This document shows positions 34,933-44,699 of a stretch of 64,000 nucleotides of DNA, piece by piece (position 1 is the first letter of the stretch; the number at the start of each line of letters is the position of its first letter). A program made the translations under genes and the position numbers. Source of the stretch: Rhodovulum sp. ES.010 (GTDB lineage: Bacteria; Pseudomonadota; Alphaproteobacteria; Rhodobacterales; Rhodobacteraceae); NCBI RefSeq assembly GCF_900142935.1, contig NZ_FSRS01000001.1, positions 3,326,501 to 3,390,500 of the forward strand, read 5' to 3'. The notes beneath the pieces are model-generated. The model made no database searches and was not told the DNA's origin. It saw nothing but the letters and a program-made list of their open reading frames with translations.

Positions 34933-36500
34933 CCGCCCGCGCGGACGCCCCGCCCGGCGCGCCGCGCACCGTCCTCGGCGTGCTCGTGCTGGTCCTGGGC
35001 TGGGAGCTTGCGGCCCGCGCGCTGGCCGGCGCCTACCTTCTGGCCGGGCCGAGCGATGTGCTGGCCTACCTGGCCGGGAATGCGGGGCTGATGGGGCGCG
35101 CGCTGCGGGTGACGCTGGCCGAGGCGGCGGCGGGCTTCGTCATCGGGAATCTCGCGGCCGTCGCGCTGGCCGCGCTCGCGCTGATCCTGCCGCGGGCCGA
35201 GCGCGCGATCTCGTGGCTGGCGCTGCTGGTTTTCTGCCTGCCCATCGTGGCGACCGGGCCGATCCTGCGGGTGGTGTTTGGCCCCGGCCCGGGGCCACAG
35301 ATCACGCTGGCCGCGCTCGCGGTCTACTACACCACGCTGATCCCGCTTCTGGTGGGGCTGCGCGCCGCCCCCGCCACCTGGTTCGACCTGGTGCGCAGCT
35401 ATGGCCGCGGGCGCGTGTCGACGCTGGTGCATGTGCGGGCGATGGCGGCGTTGCCCTACCTGTTCGCGGGGCTCCAGATCGCCGCGCCGGCGGCCGTTCT
35501 GGGCGCGATGGTGGGCGAGTTCACCGGGGCCGAGCGCGGCCTGGGCGTGCTAGCGATCCGGGCGATGCGCGCGCTCGACGTCGAGGCGACCTGGGCGCTG
35601 GCGACCGTGGCGACGGCGGCCTCGATCCTGGTCTACGCCGCGGTCGGCTGGATCGCGCGGCTGGTGTTGCGCGACCCGCCGCCGCTGATCCTCGCGCCGC
35701 CGCCGGCGGCCGCGGGGAAAGGCGGCTGGCGCGCCACGCTGGCCACTGTCGCCGCCGTTGGCGGGCTGGCGCTGCTGCTGTGGTGGGGCGCGCTGGAGCT
35801 TGCGGGTCTCTCGCCCTTCCTCGGCAAGCGGCCGGGCGATGTGCTGGCCTTCCTTTTCACCGATGCGCAAGCCGCGCTGCACCGGGCGACGCTGGGCACG
35901 GCGCTGGCCGAGACCGCGCTTTACGTCCTGCCGGGCTACCTTGCCGGGCTCGCCCTGGGGGCGGGGCTGGCCGCGGCGCTTGCGCTTTTGCCCGGTCTTG
36001 CCGGCGTCGCGATGCCCGTTGCCATCACGCTGCGCTCGGTGCCGATCGTGACCACCGCGCCGCTGATCGTGCTGCTGCTGGGGCGGGGCGCGGCGGGCAC
36101 GGTGACGCTGGTGGCGATCATGGTGTTCTTCCCGACCTTCGTGGCCTGCCTGCACGGGATGCGGCAGGCGCCCGGACAGGTGCTTGACGTGCTCGACAGT
36201 TATGACGCGGGGCGCCTCGACCGGCTGGTGCATGTGCAGTTGCCCGCGATGCTGCCGGCCTTCTTCGCGGCGGCGCGCATGGCGGTTCCGGCGGCGGTGC
36301 TGGCGGTGACCGTGGTGGAATGGCTGGCGACCGGGGCGGGCATCGGGGCGCTGATGGCGCTGTCGGCGTCGGTGTCCGATTACGGCATGCTGTGGAGCGC
36401 GCTCGTCGTGCTCGCGCTGGTGTCCTGCGCGGGCTATGCGGCGGTGGCGGCCGTGGAACGCCGTGTCCTTGCCGTCTTCGCAAGCGAGCAACTGGCATGA
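34929..36500 (+). CDS. ABC transporter permease with two fused membrane domains
   Basis: Protein of 523 residues containing two BPD_transp_1 modules in tandem. The first has its coupling EAA-like loop near LVRSYGRGRVSTLVHVRAMAALPYLFAGLQIAAPAA (residues ~150-190), the second near VLDSYDAGRLDRLVHVQLPAMLPAFFAAARMAVPAA (~415-450). Most NitT/TauT importers use a homodimer of one-module permeases, so here the dimer is covalently joined. Starts with ATGA overlap of the ATPase gene and ends with ATGA overlap of opgC. Confidence 0.9.
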   Translation: MTARADAPPGAPRTVLGVLVLVLGWELAARALAGAYLLAGPSDVLAYLAGNAGLMGRALRVTLAEAAAGFVIGNLAAVALAALALILPRAERAISWLALLVFCLPIVATGPILRVVFGPGPGPQITLAALAVYYTTLIPLLVGLRAAPATWFDLVRSYGRGRVSTLVHVRAMAALPYLFAGLQIAAPAAVLGAMVGEFTGAERGLGVLAIRAMRALDVEATWALATVATAASILVYAAVGWIARLVLRDPPPLILAPPPAAAGKGGWRATLATVAAVGGLALLLWWGALELAGLSPFLGKRPGDVLAFLFTDAQAALHRATLGTALAETALYVLPGYLAGLALGAGLAAALALLPGLAGVAMPVAITLRSVPIVTTAPLIVLLLGRGAAGTVTLVAIMVFFPTFVACLHGMRQAPGQVLDVLDSYDAGRLDRLVHVQLPAMLPAFFAAARMAVPAAVLAVTVVEWLATGAGIGALMALSASVSDYGMLWSALVVLALVSCAGYAAVAAVERRVLAVFASEQLA

Positions 36501-37672
36501 GTGCGCCCGCTACCGGACCCGGCCGCGACCTGCGGATCGACCTGTTCCGCGGGCTCGCGATGTTCATCATCCTGATCGACCACATCCCCCGCAATCCGTG
36601 GTGGCACTGGATGATCGGCCGGTTCACCTTTTTCGACGCGGCCGAGATCTTCGTGTTCTGCTCGGGCATGGCCTCGGCGCTGTCCTTCGGCCGCACCTTC
36701 GAGCGGGCGGGCTGGGCGATGGGCACGGCGCGCACGGCCACACGGGTCTGGCAGCTTTACTGGGCGCATCTGGGCCTGTTCTTCTTCGTGGCGATGATGA
36801 TGGTGGCGTTCGACATGCTCGGCGCGGTCGAGCGGTCCTATGTCGAGCGGCTGAACCTCGACCGGTTCTTCGACGGCCCCGGCCCGCCGCTGGTCGGCCT
36901 GTTCACCCTGACCTACGTGCCGAACTATTTCGACATCCTGCCGATGTATATCGCCATTCTCGCGCTGATCCCCCTGGCCGTGGCGCTGGCGCGGGTCGAT
37001 CCCCGGCTGGCGATGGGGGCGAGCGTCGCGGTCTGGCTGGCCTGCAACGCCGGCCTGCTGGGCCTGCCGGCCGAACCCTGGTCGGACCGGGAATGGTTCT
37101 TCAACCCGTTCGGCTGGCAATTGCTGTTCTTCACCGGCTTCGCCTTCCTCGCCGGCTGGCTGCCTGCCCCCCCGGTGCGGCGGGGGCTGGTCCGGGGGGC
37201 GGTCGCGTTTCTGATCCTGACAAGCCCGCTGTCCTCGCCCCATGTCGTCACGCTGCTGAAACAGGTCTGGATGCCCGCTGCGGACTGGGCGATGGAGATC
37301 TATCCGCGCATCTTCGAACTCCGGCGCAAGACGGAATTCGGAATCCTGCGCTACCTTCATTTCCTGGCGGTGGCCTACCTGTGCTGGGTCGCGATGGGGC
37401 CGCGCGGCATCCGGCTCGTGCCGCAGGGCGCGGGCCTCGCCCGGCTTTGGCGCGGTGCCGTGAGGGTGACCGCGCGGGTGGGGCAGCAATCGCTGGCGAT
37501 CTTCGTCTTCTCGATGGCGCTGGCGCCGCTGATCGGGTTCGGGCTCGACATCGCCGGGCGGAGCGCCGTCAGCGTCGCGCTGGCCAACCTGGGCGGGCTG
37601 GCGCTGCTGGTCGGGGCGGCCTACGGGATCGGCTGGGTCAAGTCGCAGCCGTGGAAGCCCCGGCCCGCCTGA
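36497..37672 (+). CDS. opgC: OpgC protein, osmoregulated periplasmic glucan modification
   Basis: Integral membrane acyltransferase-3-like protein of 391 residues with about ten hydrophobic segments. The OpgC signature is at the N-terminus (RIDLFRGLAMFIILIDHIPRNPWWHWMIGRFTFFDAAEIFVFCSGM). In relatives OpgC adds succinyl groups to periplasmic glucans. The ATG at 36497 overlaps the ABC permease stop (ATGA), so it appears translationally coupled to the importer, an unexpected pairing. It faces opgH, with 10 bases between the stop codons. Confidence 0.88.
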   Translation: MSAPATGPGRDLRIDLFRGLAMFIILIDHIPRNPWWHWMIGRFTFFDAAEIFVFCSGMASALSFGRTFERAGWAMGTARTATRVWQLYWAHLGLFFFVAMMMVAFDMLGAVERSYVERLNLDRFFDGPGPPLVGLFTLTYVPNYFDILPMYIAILALIPLAVALARVDPRLAMGASVAVWLACNAGLLGLPAEPWSDREWFFNPFGWQLLFFTGFAFLAGWLPAPPVRRGLVRGAVAFLILTSPLSSPHVVTLLKQVWMPAADWAMEIYPRIFELRRKTEFGILRYLHFLAVAYLCWVAMGPRGIRLVPQGAGLARLWRGAVRVTARVGQQSLAIFVFSMALAPLIGFGLDIAGRSAVSVALANLGGLALLVGAAYGIGWVKSQPWKPRPA

Positions 37673-37682
37673 GCGTGCCTGT

Positions 37683-39491
37683 TCACGCCGCCGTCTCCAG
37701 CACGCCGCGCGGCGCGGCCGGCGGATCGGGCTGGCGATCCTCGGGGATATCGAACAGCCCGACGGCGCGCGACCAGGTGCCGAGGCCGGGCAGCGTCGAG
37801 ACCACCGCGAGCGGGATCGCGAAGCCCAGAGACAACAGGAACGGCGCGGCGAACCACAGCGTCCAGGGTGCGAACGCCCCGAGCCAGCCCGCCAGCGCAA
37901 GTCCGGCCAGCGTTTGGGGCCAGAGCGAGCGCGCCGCCTCGCCCCAGCCGAGCCGCGCCCGGCAGCGCTGCTGCGCGGGCCAGCCGATGCGCCGGCCGAG
38001 CGCGAGGCCCGCCATGAATCGCGCCGTCGCCAGCGCCACGGCGGGCGCGATCAGCATCGAGACGGCGATTTCCGCCATCCCGCCCAGCGCCACGCGCGCC
38101 CGGCCGCCATAGGCCGCGGCGCGATCGCCCCGGGCGAGGATCTGCGCCAGCCCCATGAGTTTCGGCGCGAGGTTGATGCTCATGATCAGCGCGAAGAAGC
38201 CGAGCCCCAGCCAGATCGACATGCCGGCGAATTGCTGCGGCCAGGCCGCGAGTCCGGCGCCCAGGAAGATGAACGCCATCCAGGCCGGGGCGGCCAGGTA
38301 CATCTGGATCGCGAGGTAGAGTTGAAGCCGGCTCAGCGGCTTCAGCCCCGGCAGGCCGAGCAGGCGGAAATACTGCATGTTGCCCTGGCACCAGCGCAGG
38401 TCGCGCCGGATGAAATCCACAAGGCTGGGCGGGTTCTCCTCGTGGCTTTCGCTTTCTTCGGCGATCACCCGTACCTCGTAGCCCGCGCGCCGCATCAGCA
38501 CCGCCTCGACCTGGTCGTGGCTGAGGATGTGCCCCCCCAGCGGACCGTCCCCGGGCAGGAGGGGCAGCATGCAGTGTGCGTGGAACGGTTCGGCCCGGAT
38601 CAGCACGTTGTGCCCCCAGTTCGGCCCGCAATCGCCCTGCCACCAGGCCGAGCCCAGCGTGTAGGAGCGCATGCCGTGGCGCATTCCGAACTGGAAGGCG
38701 CGGGTGAAGAAGCTTTGCGACGGCAGGCCGGTGATCAGGCTTTGCAGGATGCCGATCTCGGGGCTTGCCTCCATCACGCGGACCATGCGCAGGATCGTGT
38801 CGGCGCCCATCGTGCTGTCGGCGTCGAGCGGCAGGAAGTAGTCGTACTCGCCCTCGGTCCGGTGCAGGAAGTCGGCGATGTTGCCGGCCTTGTAGCCCGC
38901 GTTGTCGGTGCGCCGGCGATAGGCGATGGCGACCCCTGGGGCGGCCTTGCGCCAGCGCGCCACCAGCGCCTCTTCGCGCAGGGCGGTTTCGGGGCAGTCG
39001 GTATCGCTGAGGACGTGGAAATCGAAGCGGCCAGCCCAGGGCGTGCGCGCCAGATCGGCCTGGATGGCGCGGAACCGGGCCAGCGCCGCGGCCGGGTCCT
39101 CGTTGCGCAGCGGCATGACGAGGGCGACGCGCGCGGCGATGGGCTCGTCCCCCGTCACGCGGGCGAGCGCCGGGGTGACGACCGCGGCGGCCCCGGTGCC
39201 GTGGCGCAGGTCGAGCGCGAACCCGATGATCGCGTTCCACAGCCCGATGGTCAGCCAGGGCAGGGTGACGGCGAAGGCCGCCAGCATGACCCACTCGGCC
39301 ACCAGCAGGCCGCCATGGGACAGGATCGCCGCCATCCCCGCGATCAGCGCGCCCATCGTCACAAGGTTGAGCGCCAGAACCAGCCGGCGGCGCCGGGCCA
39401 CGCGGCGGGGTTCCGGGCTGGACGCGGACGGCCCCGGGGGCCGGGCGGCGGCCGGGGCGTGCGGCGCGGGGCGGGGCAGGGTCGACGGCAT
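37683..39491 (-). CDS. opgH: glucan biosynthesis glucosyltransferase OpgH
   Basis: Inner-membrane GT2-family enzyme that makes the beta-1,2 backbone of osmoregulated periplasmic glucans. About 602 residues. The catalytic domain shows LVMPLRNEDP, FHVLSDTDCPE, the DxD-type LPLDADSTMG, HDQVEAVLMRRAGYEV and the QxxRW-like RRDLRWCQGN; several membrane helices follow. The frame is open to an ATG at 39539, but the ATG at 39491 has a better ribosome site (GAGAGG). The usual partner opgG is not in the window. Confidence 0.93.
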   Translation of the reverse strand: MPSTLPRPAPHAPAAARPPGPSASSPEPRRVARRRRLVLALNLVTMGALIAGMAAILSHGGLLVAEWVMLAAFAVTLPWLTIGLWNAIIGFALDLRHGTGAAAVVTPALARVTGDEPIAARVALVMPLRNEDPAAALARFRAIQADLARTPWAGRFDFHVLSDTDCPETALREEALVARWRKAAPGVAIAYRRRTDNAGYKAGNIADFLHRTEGEYDYFLPLDADSTMGADTILRMVRVMEASPEIGILQSLITGLPSQSFFTRAFQFGMRHGMRSYTLGSAWWQGDCGPNWGHNVLIRAEPFHAHCMLPLLPGDGPLGGHILSHDQVEAVLMRRAGYEVRVIAEESESHEENPPSLVDFIRRDLRWCQGNMQYFRLLGLPGLKPLSRLQLYLAIQMYLAAPAWMAFIFLGAGLAAWPQQFAGMSIWLGLGFFALIMSINLAPKLMGLAQILARGDRAAAYGGRARVALGGMAEIAVSMLIAPAVALATARFMAGLALGRRIGWPAQQRCRARLGWGEAARSLWPQTLAGLALAGWLGAFAPWTLWFAAPFLLSLGFAIPLAVVSTLPGLGTWSRAVGLFDIPEDRQPDPPAAPRGVLETAA

Positions 39492-39622
39492 TGGCTCGGG
39501 GCCTCTCGGTGGTCTACAAGCCACTGCAATTGGCTGCATTCCGGCGGAGGTCCAGTGAAAACTTCGTGTCCCGGCGCCCCGGCCCCCCGGTCGGCGGCCC
39601 CTCGCGCAGGGCGGCGGCGGAA

Positions 39623-40678
39623 ATGAGCCGACGCGCGGTCTTTGCGATACCCGGCGACATCGACACCGTCACCGGGGGCTACGTCTACGAAAAGCAAGTG
39701 CTGCTGGGGCTGCGCCGCGCCGGGTGGGAGGTGGTGCACCTTCCCCTGCCGGGCAGTTTTCCAGACCCGACACCGGAGGACATGCGGGTGACGGGCGACG
39801 CCTTCGCGGCGCTCGACCCGGATGTCCCGGTGATCCTGGACGGGTTCCTTCCGGGCGCGACCGATCCGGGGCAGCTTGCCCGCCTGCGCCCGCCCTTCGT
39901 CGCGGTGACGCATCACCCGCTGGCGCTGGAAACCGGGCTACCGCCGGCCCGCGCGGGGCATCTTTACCGGGTGGAGCGGGCCAACCTGGCGCGGGCGGCC
40001 CATGTCCTGGTGCCGAGCCCCGAGACGGCCCGGACGCTGGTCGCGGAGTACGGCGTCGCCGCAGGGCGGATCACCGTGGCGCCGCCGGGGGTGACGCGGC
40101 CGCCCACGGATGCCCCGGGGCGCGCGACGGCGCCGCCGCTGATCGTCTCGGTCGGGCTGCTGGTGCCGCGCAAGGGGCATGACGTGCTGCTGCGCGCGCT
40201 GGCCGAGATCGCTGACCTGCCCTGGCGCGCGGTCATCGTGGGTGACGCCCCCGACCCGGCCTGCGCGGCCGATCTCGAAACCCTGCGCGCCCGCCTCGGG
40301 CTGGCGCGGCGGGTGCAGTTCGCCGGGCTGGTCGCGGAGGACGACCTGGCGCGGTATTTCGCGCAGGCTTCCGTCTTTGCCCTGGCGACCCGCTACGAAG
40401 GCTACGGCATGGTCTTTGCTGAGGCGCTGGCCCATGGCCTGCCGATCGTGGCCGCGCGCGGCGGGGCCGTGGCCGAGACGGTGCCGGCGGGGGCGGGCCT
40501 GCTGGTGCCGCCGGACGACGTGGCCGGCTTTGCCGCCGCGCTGCGCCGGGTGCTGGGCGACCCGGCCGCCCGCGCGGCGCTGGCGGCGGCCTCGGCGCGC
40601 CACGGCGCTGCGCTGCCCGGCTGGGACGACACCGCCGGGATCGCCGCCGGCGTGCTGGAGCGCATCGCCCCCGCGTGA
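39623..40678 (+). CDS. GT4-family glycosyltransferase
   Basis: GT-B fold enzyme of 351 residues. N-terminal acceptor domain starts RRAVFAIPGDIDTVTGGYVYEKQVLLGLRRAGWEV; the C-terminal donor domain has LIVSVGLLVPRKGHDVLLRAL, AVIVGDAP and the E-x7-E nucleotide-sugar motif in RYEGYGMVFAEALAHGLPIVAA near residue 265. Donor and acceptor are unknown. It starts 131 bases from opgH on the opposite strand, so a role in surface glycans is plausible but unproven. Confidence 0.88.
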   Translation: MSRRAVFAIPGDIDTVTGGYVYEKQVLLGLRRAGWEVVHLPLPGSFPDPTPEDMRVTGDAFAALDPDVPVILDGFLPGATDPGQLARLRPPFVAVTHHPLALETGLPPARAGHLYRVERANLARAAHVLVPSPETARTLVAEYGVAAGRITVAPPGVTRPPTDAPGRATAPPLIVSVGLLVPRKGHDVLLRALAEIADLPWRAVIVGDAPDPACAADLETLRARLGLARRVQFAGLVAEDDLARYFAQASVFALATRYEGYGMVFAEALAHGLPIVAARGGAVAETVPAGAGLLVPPDDVAGFAAALRRVLGDPAARAALAAASARHGAALPGWDDTAGIAAGVLERIAPA

Positions 40679-40702
40679 CCGCGCGGGGGGCGGGCGGGCC
40701 GC

Positions 40703-41140
40703 TCAGACGACCAGAACGGGGATGTCGGCGAGGCCCGTGACCTTGTGCGAGACGCTGCCCAGCAGGTAGTTCTCGATGGAGCCGAGCCCGCGGCTGCCGA
40801 TCACGATCAGGTCGTTGCCGTGCTCTTCGGCGAAGCGGACGATGGTCCGGGCCGCGTGGCCGGACTTGACGAAGGCGCGCACGCCCTCCGCCCGCTCTTC
40901 CTGACAGATGCCCTTGGCATGCTCGGCCACCTCGCGGGCGTGTTCGCGCATCACGTCGTCGAGATTGCCGGGCTCCACCGAGCGCACCATCGACAGCGAC
41001 GCCTCGAGCATCGAGTGATGGCGGTAGACCGTCAGGATCGAGAGATCGGCCTTGCACAGCCGCGCGAGGTCGATGGCCTTGCGCAGGGCTTGCTCGGCGC
41101 CCTTCGAGCCGTCGAACGGCACGAGGATCGACGTGAACAT
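40703..41140 (-). CDS. universal stress protein UspA family (TeaD-like position)
   Basis: Single Usp domain of 145 residues with ILVPFDGSKGAEQALRKAI at the N-terminus and the ATP-binding GSRGLGSIENYLLGSVSHKV motif (G-x2-G-x9-G-S) near residue 115. It is the last gene of the TRAP operon, 18 bases after the large permease. In Halomonas elongata the equivalent gene teaD regulates the TeaABC ectoine transporter by binding ATP, so this protein probably tunes the adjacent transporter. Confidence 0.9.
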   Translation of the reverse strand: MFTSILVPFDGSKGAEQALRKAIDLARLCKADLSILTVYRHHSMLEASLSMVRSVEPGNLDDVMREHAREVAEHAKGICQEERAEGVRAFVKSGHAARTIVRFAEEHGNDLIVIGSRGLGSIENYLLGSVSHKVTGLADIPVLVV

Positions 41141-41158
41141 GTACGCTCCTTTCTCCGC

Positions 41159-42454
41159 TCAGTTGACGGGATCGGCGAAGGCGAGGTCGCGCAGGAACAG
41201 CGCGATCTGCGGGAAGAAGATCAGGGCGACCGACACGCCCAGCAGGATCACGATGAAGGGCGGCGTGCCGCGGATCACCTCCATGTAGGGCCGCTTGAAC
41301 ACCGCGATGGCGGTGAAGATGTCGCATCCGAAGGGGGGCGTGGCCGAGCCGATGGCCACCTGCAGGGTGATGACCACGCCGACCAGCACCGGGTCGAGCC
41401 CGACCTGGTCCACCACCGGGGCGAAGATCGGCACGAGGATCAGGATCACCACGATGGGGTCGACGAACATGCAGCCGATGAAGAAGGCGATGGAGATGAC
41501 GAAGAGCACCCCGATCTGGCCCATCTGGTCGATGCCGACGCCCGACAGGATCGCCTGCGGGATCTGGGCGAACGAGATCACCCACGAGAACGCCGCCCCC
41601 GCGGCCACCAGGATGAACACCACGCCGGTGATCAGACCGGTGGATTTCGCCGTGTTGTAGACGCCCCTGAGGTCGAGTTCGCGGAACACGATCACCTCGA
41701 GGATCAGCGCATAGAGTACGCAGGCCGCCGCGGCCTCGGTCGGGCTAAAGATGCCGCCATAGATGCCGCCGATGATGATGACCGGAAAGCCCAGCGGCCA
41801 GAGCGCCGCGCGGGTGGCGCGGAAGCGTTCCTTCCAGCTCGACTTTTCCTCGACCGGCACGCCCATGCGCTTGGCGTAGATATAGGCGTAGATCGAGAAC
41901 AGCAGCAGGATCAGCAGCCCCGGCCCGATGCCGGCGATGAAAAGCTCGGCGATCGAGGTGTTCGAGACCACGCCGTAGATGATCATCCCGATCGAGGGGG
42001 GGATCAGGAAGGCGATGTCCGAGGCGTTGACGATCAGCGCCAGGATGAAGCTGTCGCCGTAGCCCGCCTTCTGCATGCGCGGGCGCAGGGGCGACCCGAT
42101 GGCCACGACGGTGGCCTGCGTCGACCCCGACACCGCGCCGAACATCGTGCAGGCCGAGGCGGTGGCGATGGCCAGCCCGCCCTTGAGGTGGCCGACGAAG
42201 GCCATGACCATGTCGATCAGCCGCGCCGCGGACTGGCCGCGGGTCATGATGTCGGCGGCGAAGATGAACATCGGCACCGCGATCAGCGAGGCGGGCCTGA
42301 TGCCGGCCATCATCTGCTGGATCATGGTTTCAAGCTGCGAGAGTCCGCCGAACAGCGAGAAGAACCCCACGAAGGCCCCGACGATCAGCGGGATCATCAT
42401 CGGAAAGCCCAGCAGCAGGAGGACGATCATGATGGAGAAGATCGTGACAGCCAT
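41159..42454 (-). CDS. TRAP transporter large permease, DctM type
   Basis: Complete 431-residue 12-helix subunit. Family segments include PMMIPLIVGAFVGFFSLFGG, ASACTMFGAVSGSTQATVVAIGSPLRPRM and GMIIYGVVSNTSIAELFIAGIGPGLLI, plus GATPPFGCD-like SATPPFGCDIFTAIA near the end. Starts 3 bases after the DctQ stop; its own stop is 18 bases before the UspA gene. Confidence 0.94.
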   Translation of the reverse strand: MAVTIFSIMIVLLLLGFPMMIPLIVGAFVGFFSLFGGLSQLETMIQQMMAGIRPASLIAVPMFIFAADIMTRGQSAARLIDMVMAFVGHLKGGLAIATASACTMFGAVSGSTQATVVAIGSPLRPRMQKAGYGDSFILALIVNASDIAFLIPPSIGMIIYGVVSNTSIAELFIAGIGPGLLILLLFSIYAYIYAKRMGVPVEEKSSWKERFRATRAALWPLGFPVIIIGGIYGGIFSPTEAAAACVLYALILEVIVFRELDLRGVYNTAKSTGLITGVVFILVAAGAAFSWVISFAQIPQAILSGVGIDQMGQIGVLFVISIAFFIGCMFVDPIVVILILVPIFAPVVDQVGLDPVLVGVVITLQVAIGSATPPFGCDIFTAIAVFKRPYMEVIRGTPPFIVILLGVSVALIFFPQIALFLRDLAFADPVN

Positions 42455-42457
42455 GGC

Positions 42458-43084
42458 TCAGACCTCCATCTCGTCTTCCTCGTACCCTTCGAGCACGACG
42501 GTCGAGAGGTAGATATCCTTGGAAATGATGTTCTTCACCGCGGTCAGCAGGTACTGCACGCCGGTCATGAAGAACCCCACGGGCACGATCAGCAGCGTCG
42601 TCCAGACCGGAATCTGCAGCGACGGCAGCACCCGGCCGCGCCCGGCCTGGGTCAGGATGTACTGGAAGGAATACCAGCACAGGCCGAACATGAGGACCGC
42701 GGTGACCAGCGCGATCACGATCATCAGCCCCTTGCGCGCGCGGGCGGGCAGCGCGTCGTAGATCGCCGACATGCGGATGTGCCGGCCCTGGCGCGCGGCG
42801 TAGCTGATGCCGGCGAAGGTGATGACGATGATCAGGATGCGGTTCAGTTCCTCGCTGAAGAAAAGGCTTTCCTGAAACACGTAACGCCCGACCACGTTGG
42901 CGATGGTGTTCAGCGCCATCAACAGCACGCCCGCGGCCAGCAGGACCGCCTCCAGCCGCGCGATGATCACGTCGAACGTGCCGAGAACGCCGGGGAGGGT
43001 CGAGACATAGGCGGTTTCCGACCCGTCGTCGGTGGATGTCGTATCGGTCTGGGATTGCGTCTGGGAGGAATGCGGCTCTGACAA
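42458..43084 (-). CDS. TRAP transporter small permease, DctQ type
   Basis: Membrane subunit with four helices ([92 protein letters not shown]) and the DctQ signature [17 protein letters not shown]. The C-terminus is acidic ([10 protein letters not shown]). No ATG fits. I favour a TTG at 43084 (MSEPHSSQ) with the ribosome site AGGGAA, giving 208 residues; a GTG/ATG further up at 43144 would place the hairpin at 43113-43138 inside the gene. Confidence 0.88.
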   Translation of the reverse strand: MSEPHSSQTQSQTDTTSTDDGSETAYVSTLPGVLGTFDVIIARLEAVLLAAGVLLMALNTIANVVGRYVFQESLFFSEELNRILIIVITFAGISYAARQGRHIRMSAIYDALPARARKGLMIVIALVTAVLMFGLCWYSFQYILTQAGRGRVLPSLQIPVWTTLLIVPVGFFMTGVQYLLTAVKNIISKDIYLSTVVLEGYEEDEMEV

Positions 43085-43112
43085 TGGCGTGTTCCCTGGA
43101 AAGGCATAGAAG

Positions 43113-43138
43113 GGCGGGCGCGCCGCAACGCGCCCGCC
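43113..43138 (-). promoter_or_regulatory. strong hairpin between the binding-protein and permease genes
   Basis: A perfect 10-bp stem GGCGGGCGCG / CGCGCCCGCC with a 6-base loop lies 16 bases after the DctP stop and ~28 bases before the DctQ start. There is no T run. Such hairpins after binding-protein genes usually cause partial termination or protect the upstream mRNA, giving more receptor than permease. Confidence 0.65.
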
Positions 43139-43154
43139 GGACATGCGTGCCGCG

Positions 43155-44177
43155 TCAGCTCGAGGTCGCTTCCTGCGCTTCCTCGAGATCCTCCTTCATC
43201 TGGTCGAGGATCTTCTGGCCGCTCTCGCCGGTCATCTCGATGAAGGCGTCCTCGACCTCCTGCGCGGCCTCCTTGAAGGGCGCGCGTTCTTCCTCGCTCA
43301 GCGTGGTGAAGGTCATCGAGGGCTTGGCTTCCTTGATCTTCTCGATCGAGGCCTCGTGCAGGCCCTCCTGGTAGTCGATGATGTGGTCGAAGGCCACGTC
43401 GATGGCGTTCCGGATCACCTGCTGCTCGTCCTCCGACAGTCCGTCGAAAAACTCCTTGTTGGCCATCACCGCGGTGGTGAAGTTGTTGTGGCCGATCATC
43501 GTGACGTGGTCGGTGACCTCGTACATCTTGGTCGACTCGATGAAGAACATCGGGTTTTCCTGGCCCTGGATGATGTTGGTCTGCAACGCGCCGTAGACCT
43601 CGCCCCACGGCAGCGGCGTCGGCGTCGCGCCGAACGCCTTGTAGCTTTCCACCAGAAGCGGGTTGGTCATGGTGCGCACCTTGACCTCGTCCAGTTCACC
43701 GGGGCTGGCGAAGGGCTCCTTGGTGGTGATCGCCACCTCGCCCTCGGGGAACATGGTCAGCAGCTCCAGCCCCTGCTCGGCGTAAAGCTCGGGAAACATC
43801 TCGTTGATCGCCTCGGAATTCTCGAAGAAGCTGGCCAGCGTCTCGGTGTCGGTCGGCAGCAGGTAGGGCACGAAGAAAACCTGCGCCTCGGGGATCAGCG
43901 AGCCGGTGAAGCCGGGCGACTGGTCCACGAACTGCAGGATGCCGGCCTGCGCCTGTTCCATGATGTCGGCGGATTCGCCGAGCGTGCCATAGGGAAAGAG
44001 CTGGATCGTGTGGTCGGAATTGGCCTCCACCTCTTCCTTGAACTTCTGGGCGAAGACCCCCTGGACCTCGTCGATGGCCTCTTCGAAGGCATAGCGCCAG
44101 GTCTCGGCCTGCGCGGCCGTCGCCGTCAGGGCAAGGCCAAGCGCGGTCGTCGCCACAAGGCGGTGGAAGTTTCTCAT
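43155..44177 (-). CDS. TRAP transporter substrate-binding protein, DctP type
   Basis: Periplasmic receptor of 340 residues. Signal peptide [24 protein letters not shown], then [34 protein letters not shown], and the conserved [34 protein letters not shown] with the Arg that binds substrate carboxylates. The ATG at 44177 follows GAGGAGACA; the in-frame extension to 44252 is unsupported. The protein is strongly acidic, common in marine or halotolerant bacteria. First gene of the DctPQM-UspA operon; the order resembles ectoine/hydroxyectoine transporter TeaABCD, but the ligand is unproven. Confidence 0.92.
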   Translation of the reverse strand: MRNFHRLVATTALGLALTATAAQAETWRYAFEEAIDEVQGVFAQKFKEEVEANSDHTIQLFPYGTLGESADIMEQAQAGILQFVDQSPGFTGSLIPEAQVFFVPYLLPTDTETLASFFENSEAINEMFPELYAEQGLELLTMFPEGEVAITTKEPFASPGELDEVKVRTMTNPLLVESYKAFGATPTPLPWGEVYGALQTNIIQGQENPMFFIESTKMYEVTDHVTMIGHNNFTTAVMANKEFFDGLSEDEQQVIRNAIDVAFDHIIDYQEGLHEASIEKIKEAKPSMTFTTLSEEERAPFKEAAQEVEDAFIEMTGESGQKILDQMKEDLEEAQEATSS

Positions 44178-44699
44178 GGGATGTCTCCTCTGGTTGCTTT
44201 CGCACGGACCAAGCAGGGTCCGAACCTTCGGGTGAAGCGTGCGGCCGCTCATGCGCCCGCGACCTCAGCCAAGCGCCACGGGGGCCGGGGTCAGGCCGAA
44301 CGGACGCCCCGGCAAGGCTGCCGTGTCAGCGATTTCATGTGGTTAACGGTCGCAAGTCGCAGCCCCGCTGTCAAGGAAACCGGCGGGTGCGGGGTTTTCC
44401 GCTTGGGAATCAATGGACAAGCGCCGAGGCGGCTGCGGGCGCGCTCGCGGGCCGCTTTCGGGCCGGCCGGCATCCGCGGGGCGCGATTTTCGCAGAACGC
44501 GGCGCCGGTCGCCGGCTCGCCGGGGCCTGTGCGGCTTTGCCGGTTTGCGTCGCGCCCGTTTTTCGGTATGCGGGGGGCGACCCGCCCGGACCCGGCGTTG
44601 CGCCGGGTAGTGGCTTTCACCCCAGCCAGCCGGACCATCGCCAACCCAGACCGCCGCGCTGCCCTGCCAGAGCGCCGACGGCCCGCCATCGGAGTGACC
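44178..44699. other. divergent regulatory interval between the TRAP operon and sulP
   Basis: 522 bases with no credible gene. It must contain promoters for both directions. On the minus strand a TTGACA at 44374-44369 is a candidate -35 box for the TRAP operon; the -10 side (around 44351-44343, GACCGTTAA) is a weak match. The rest shows nothing I can name. Confidence 0.4.
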
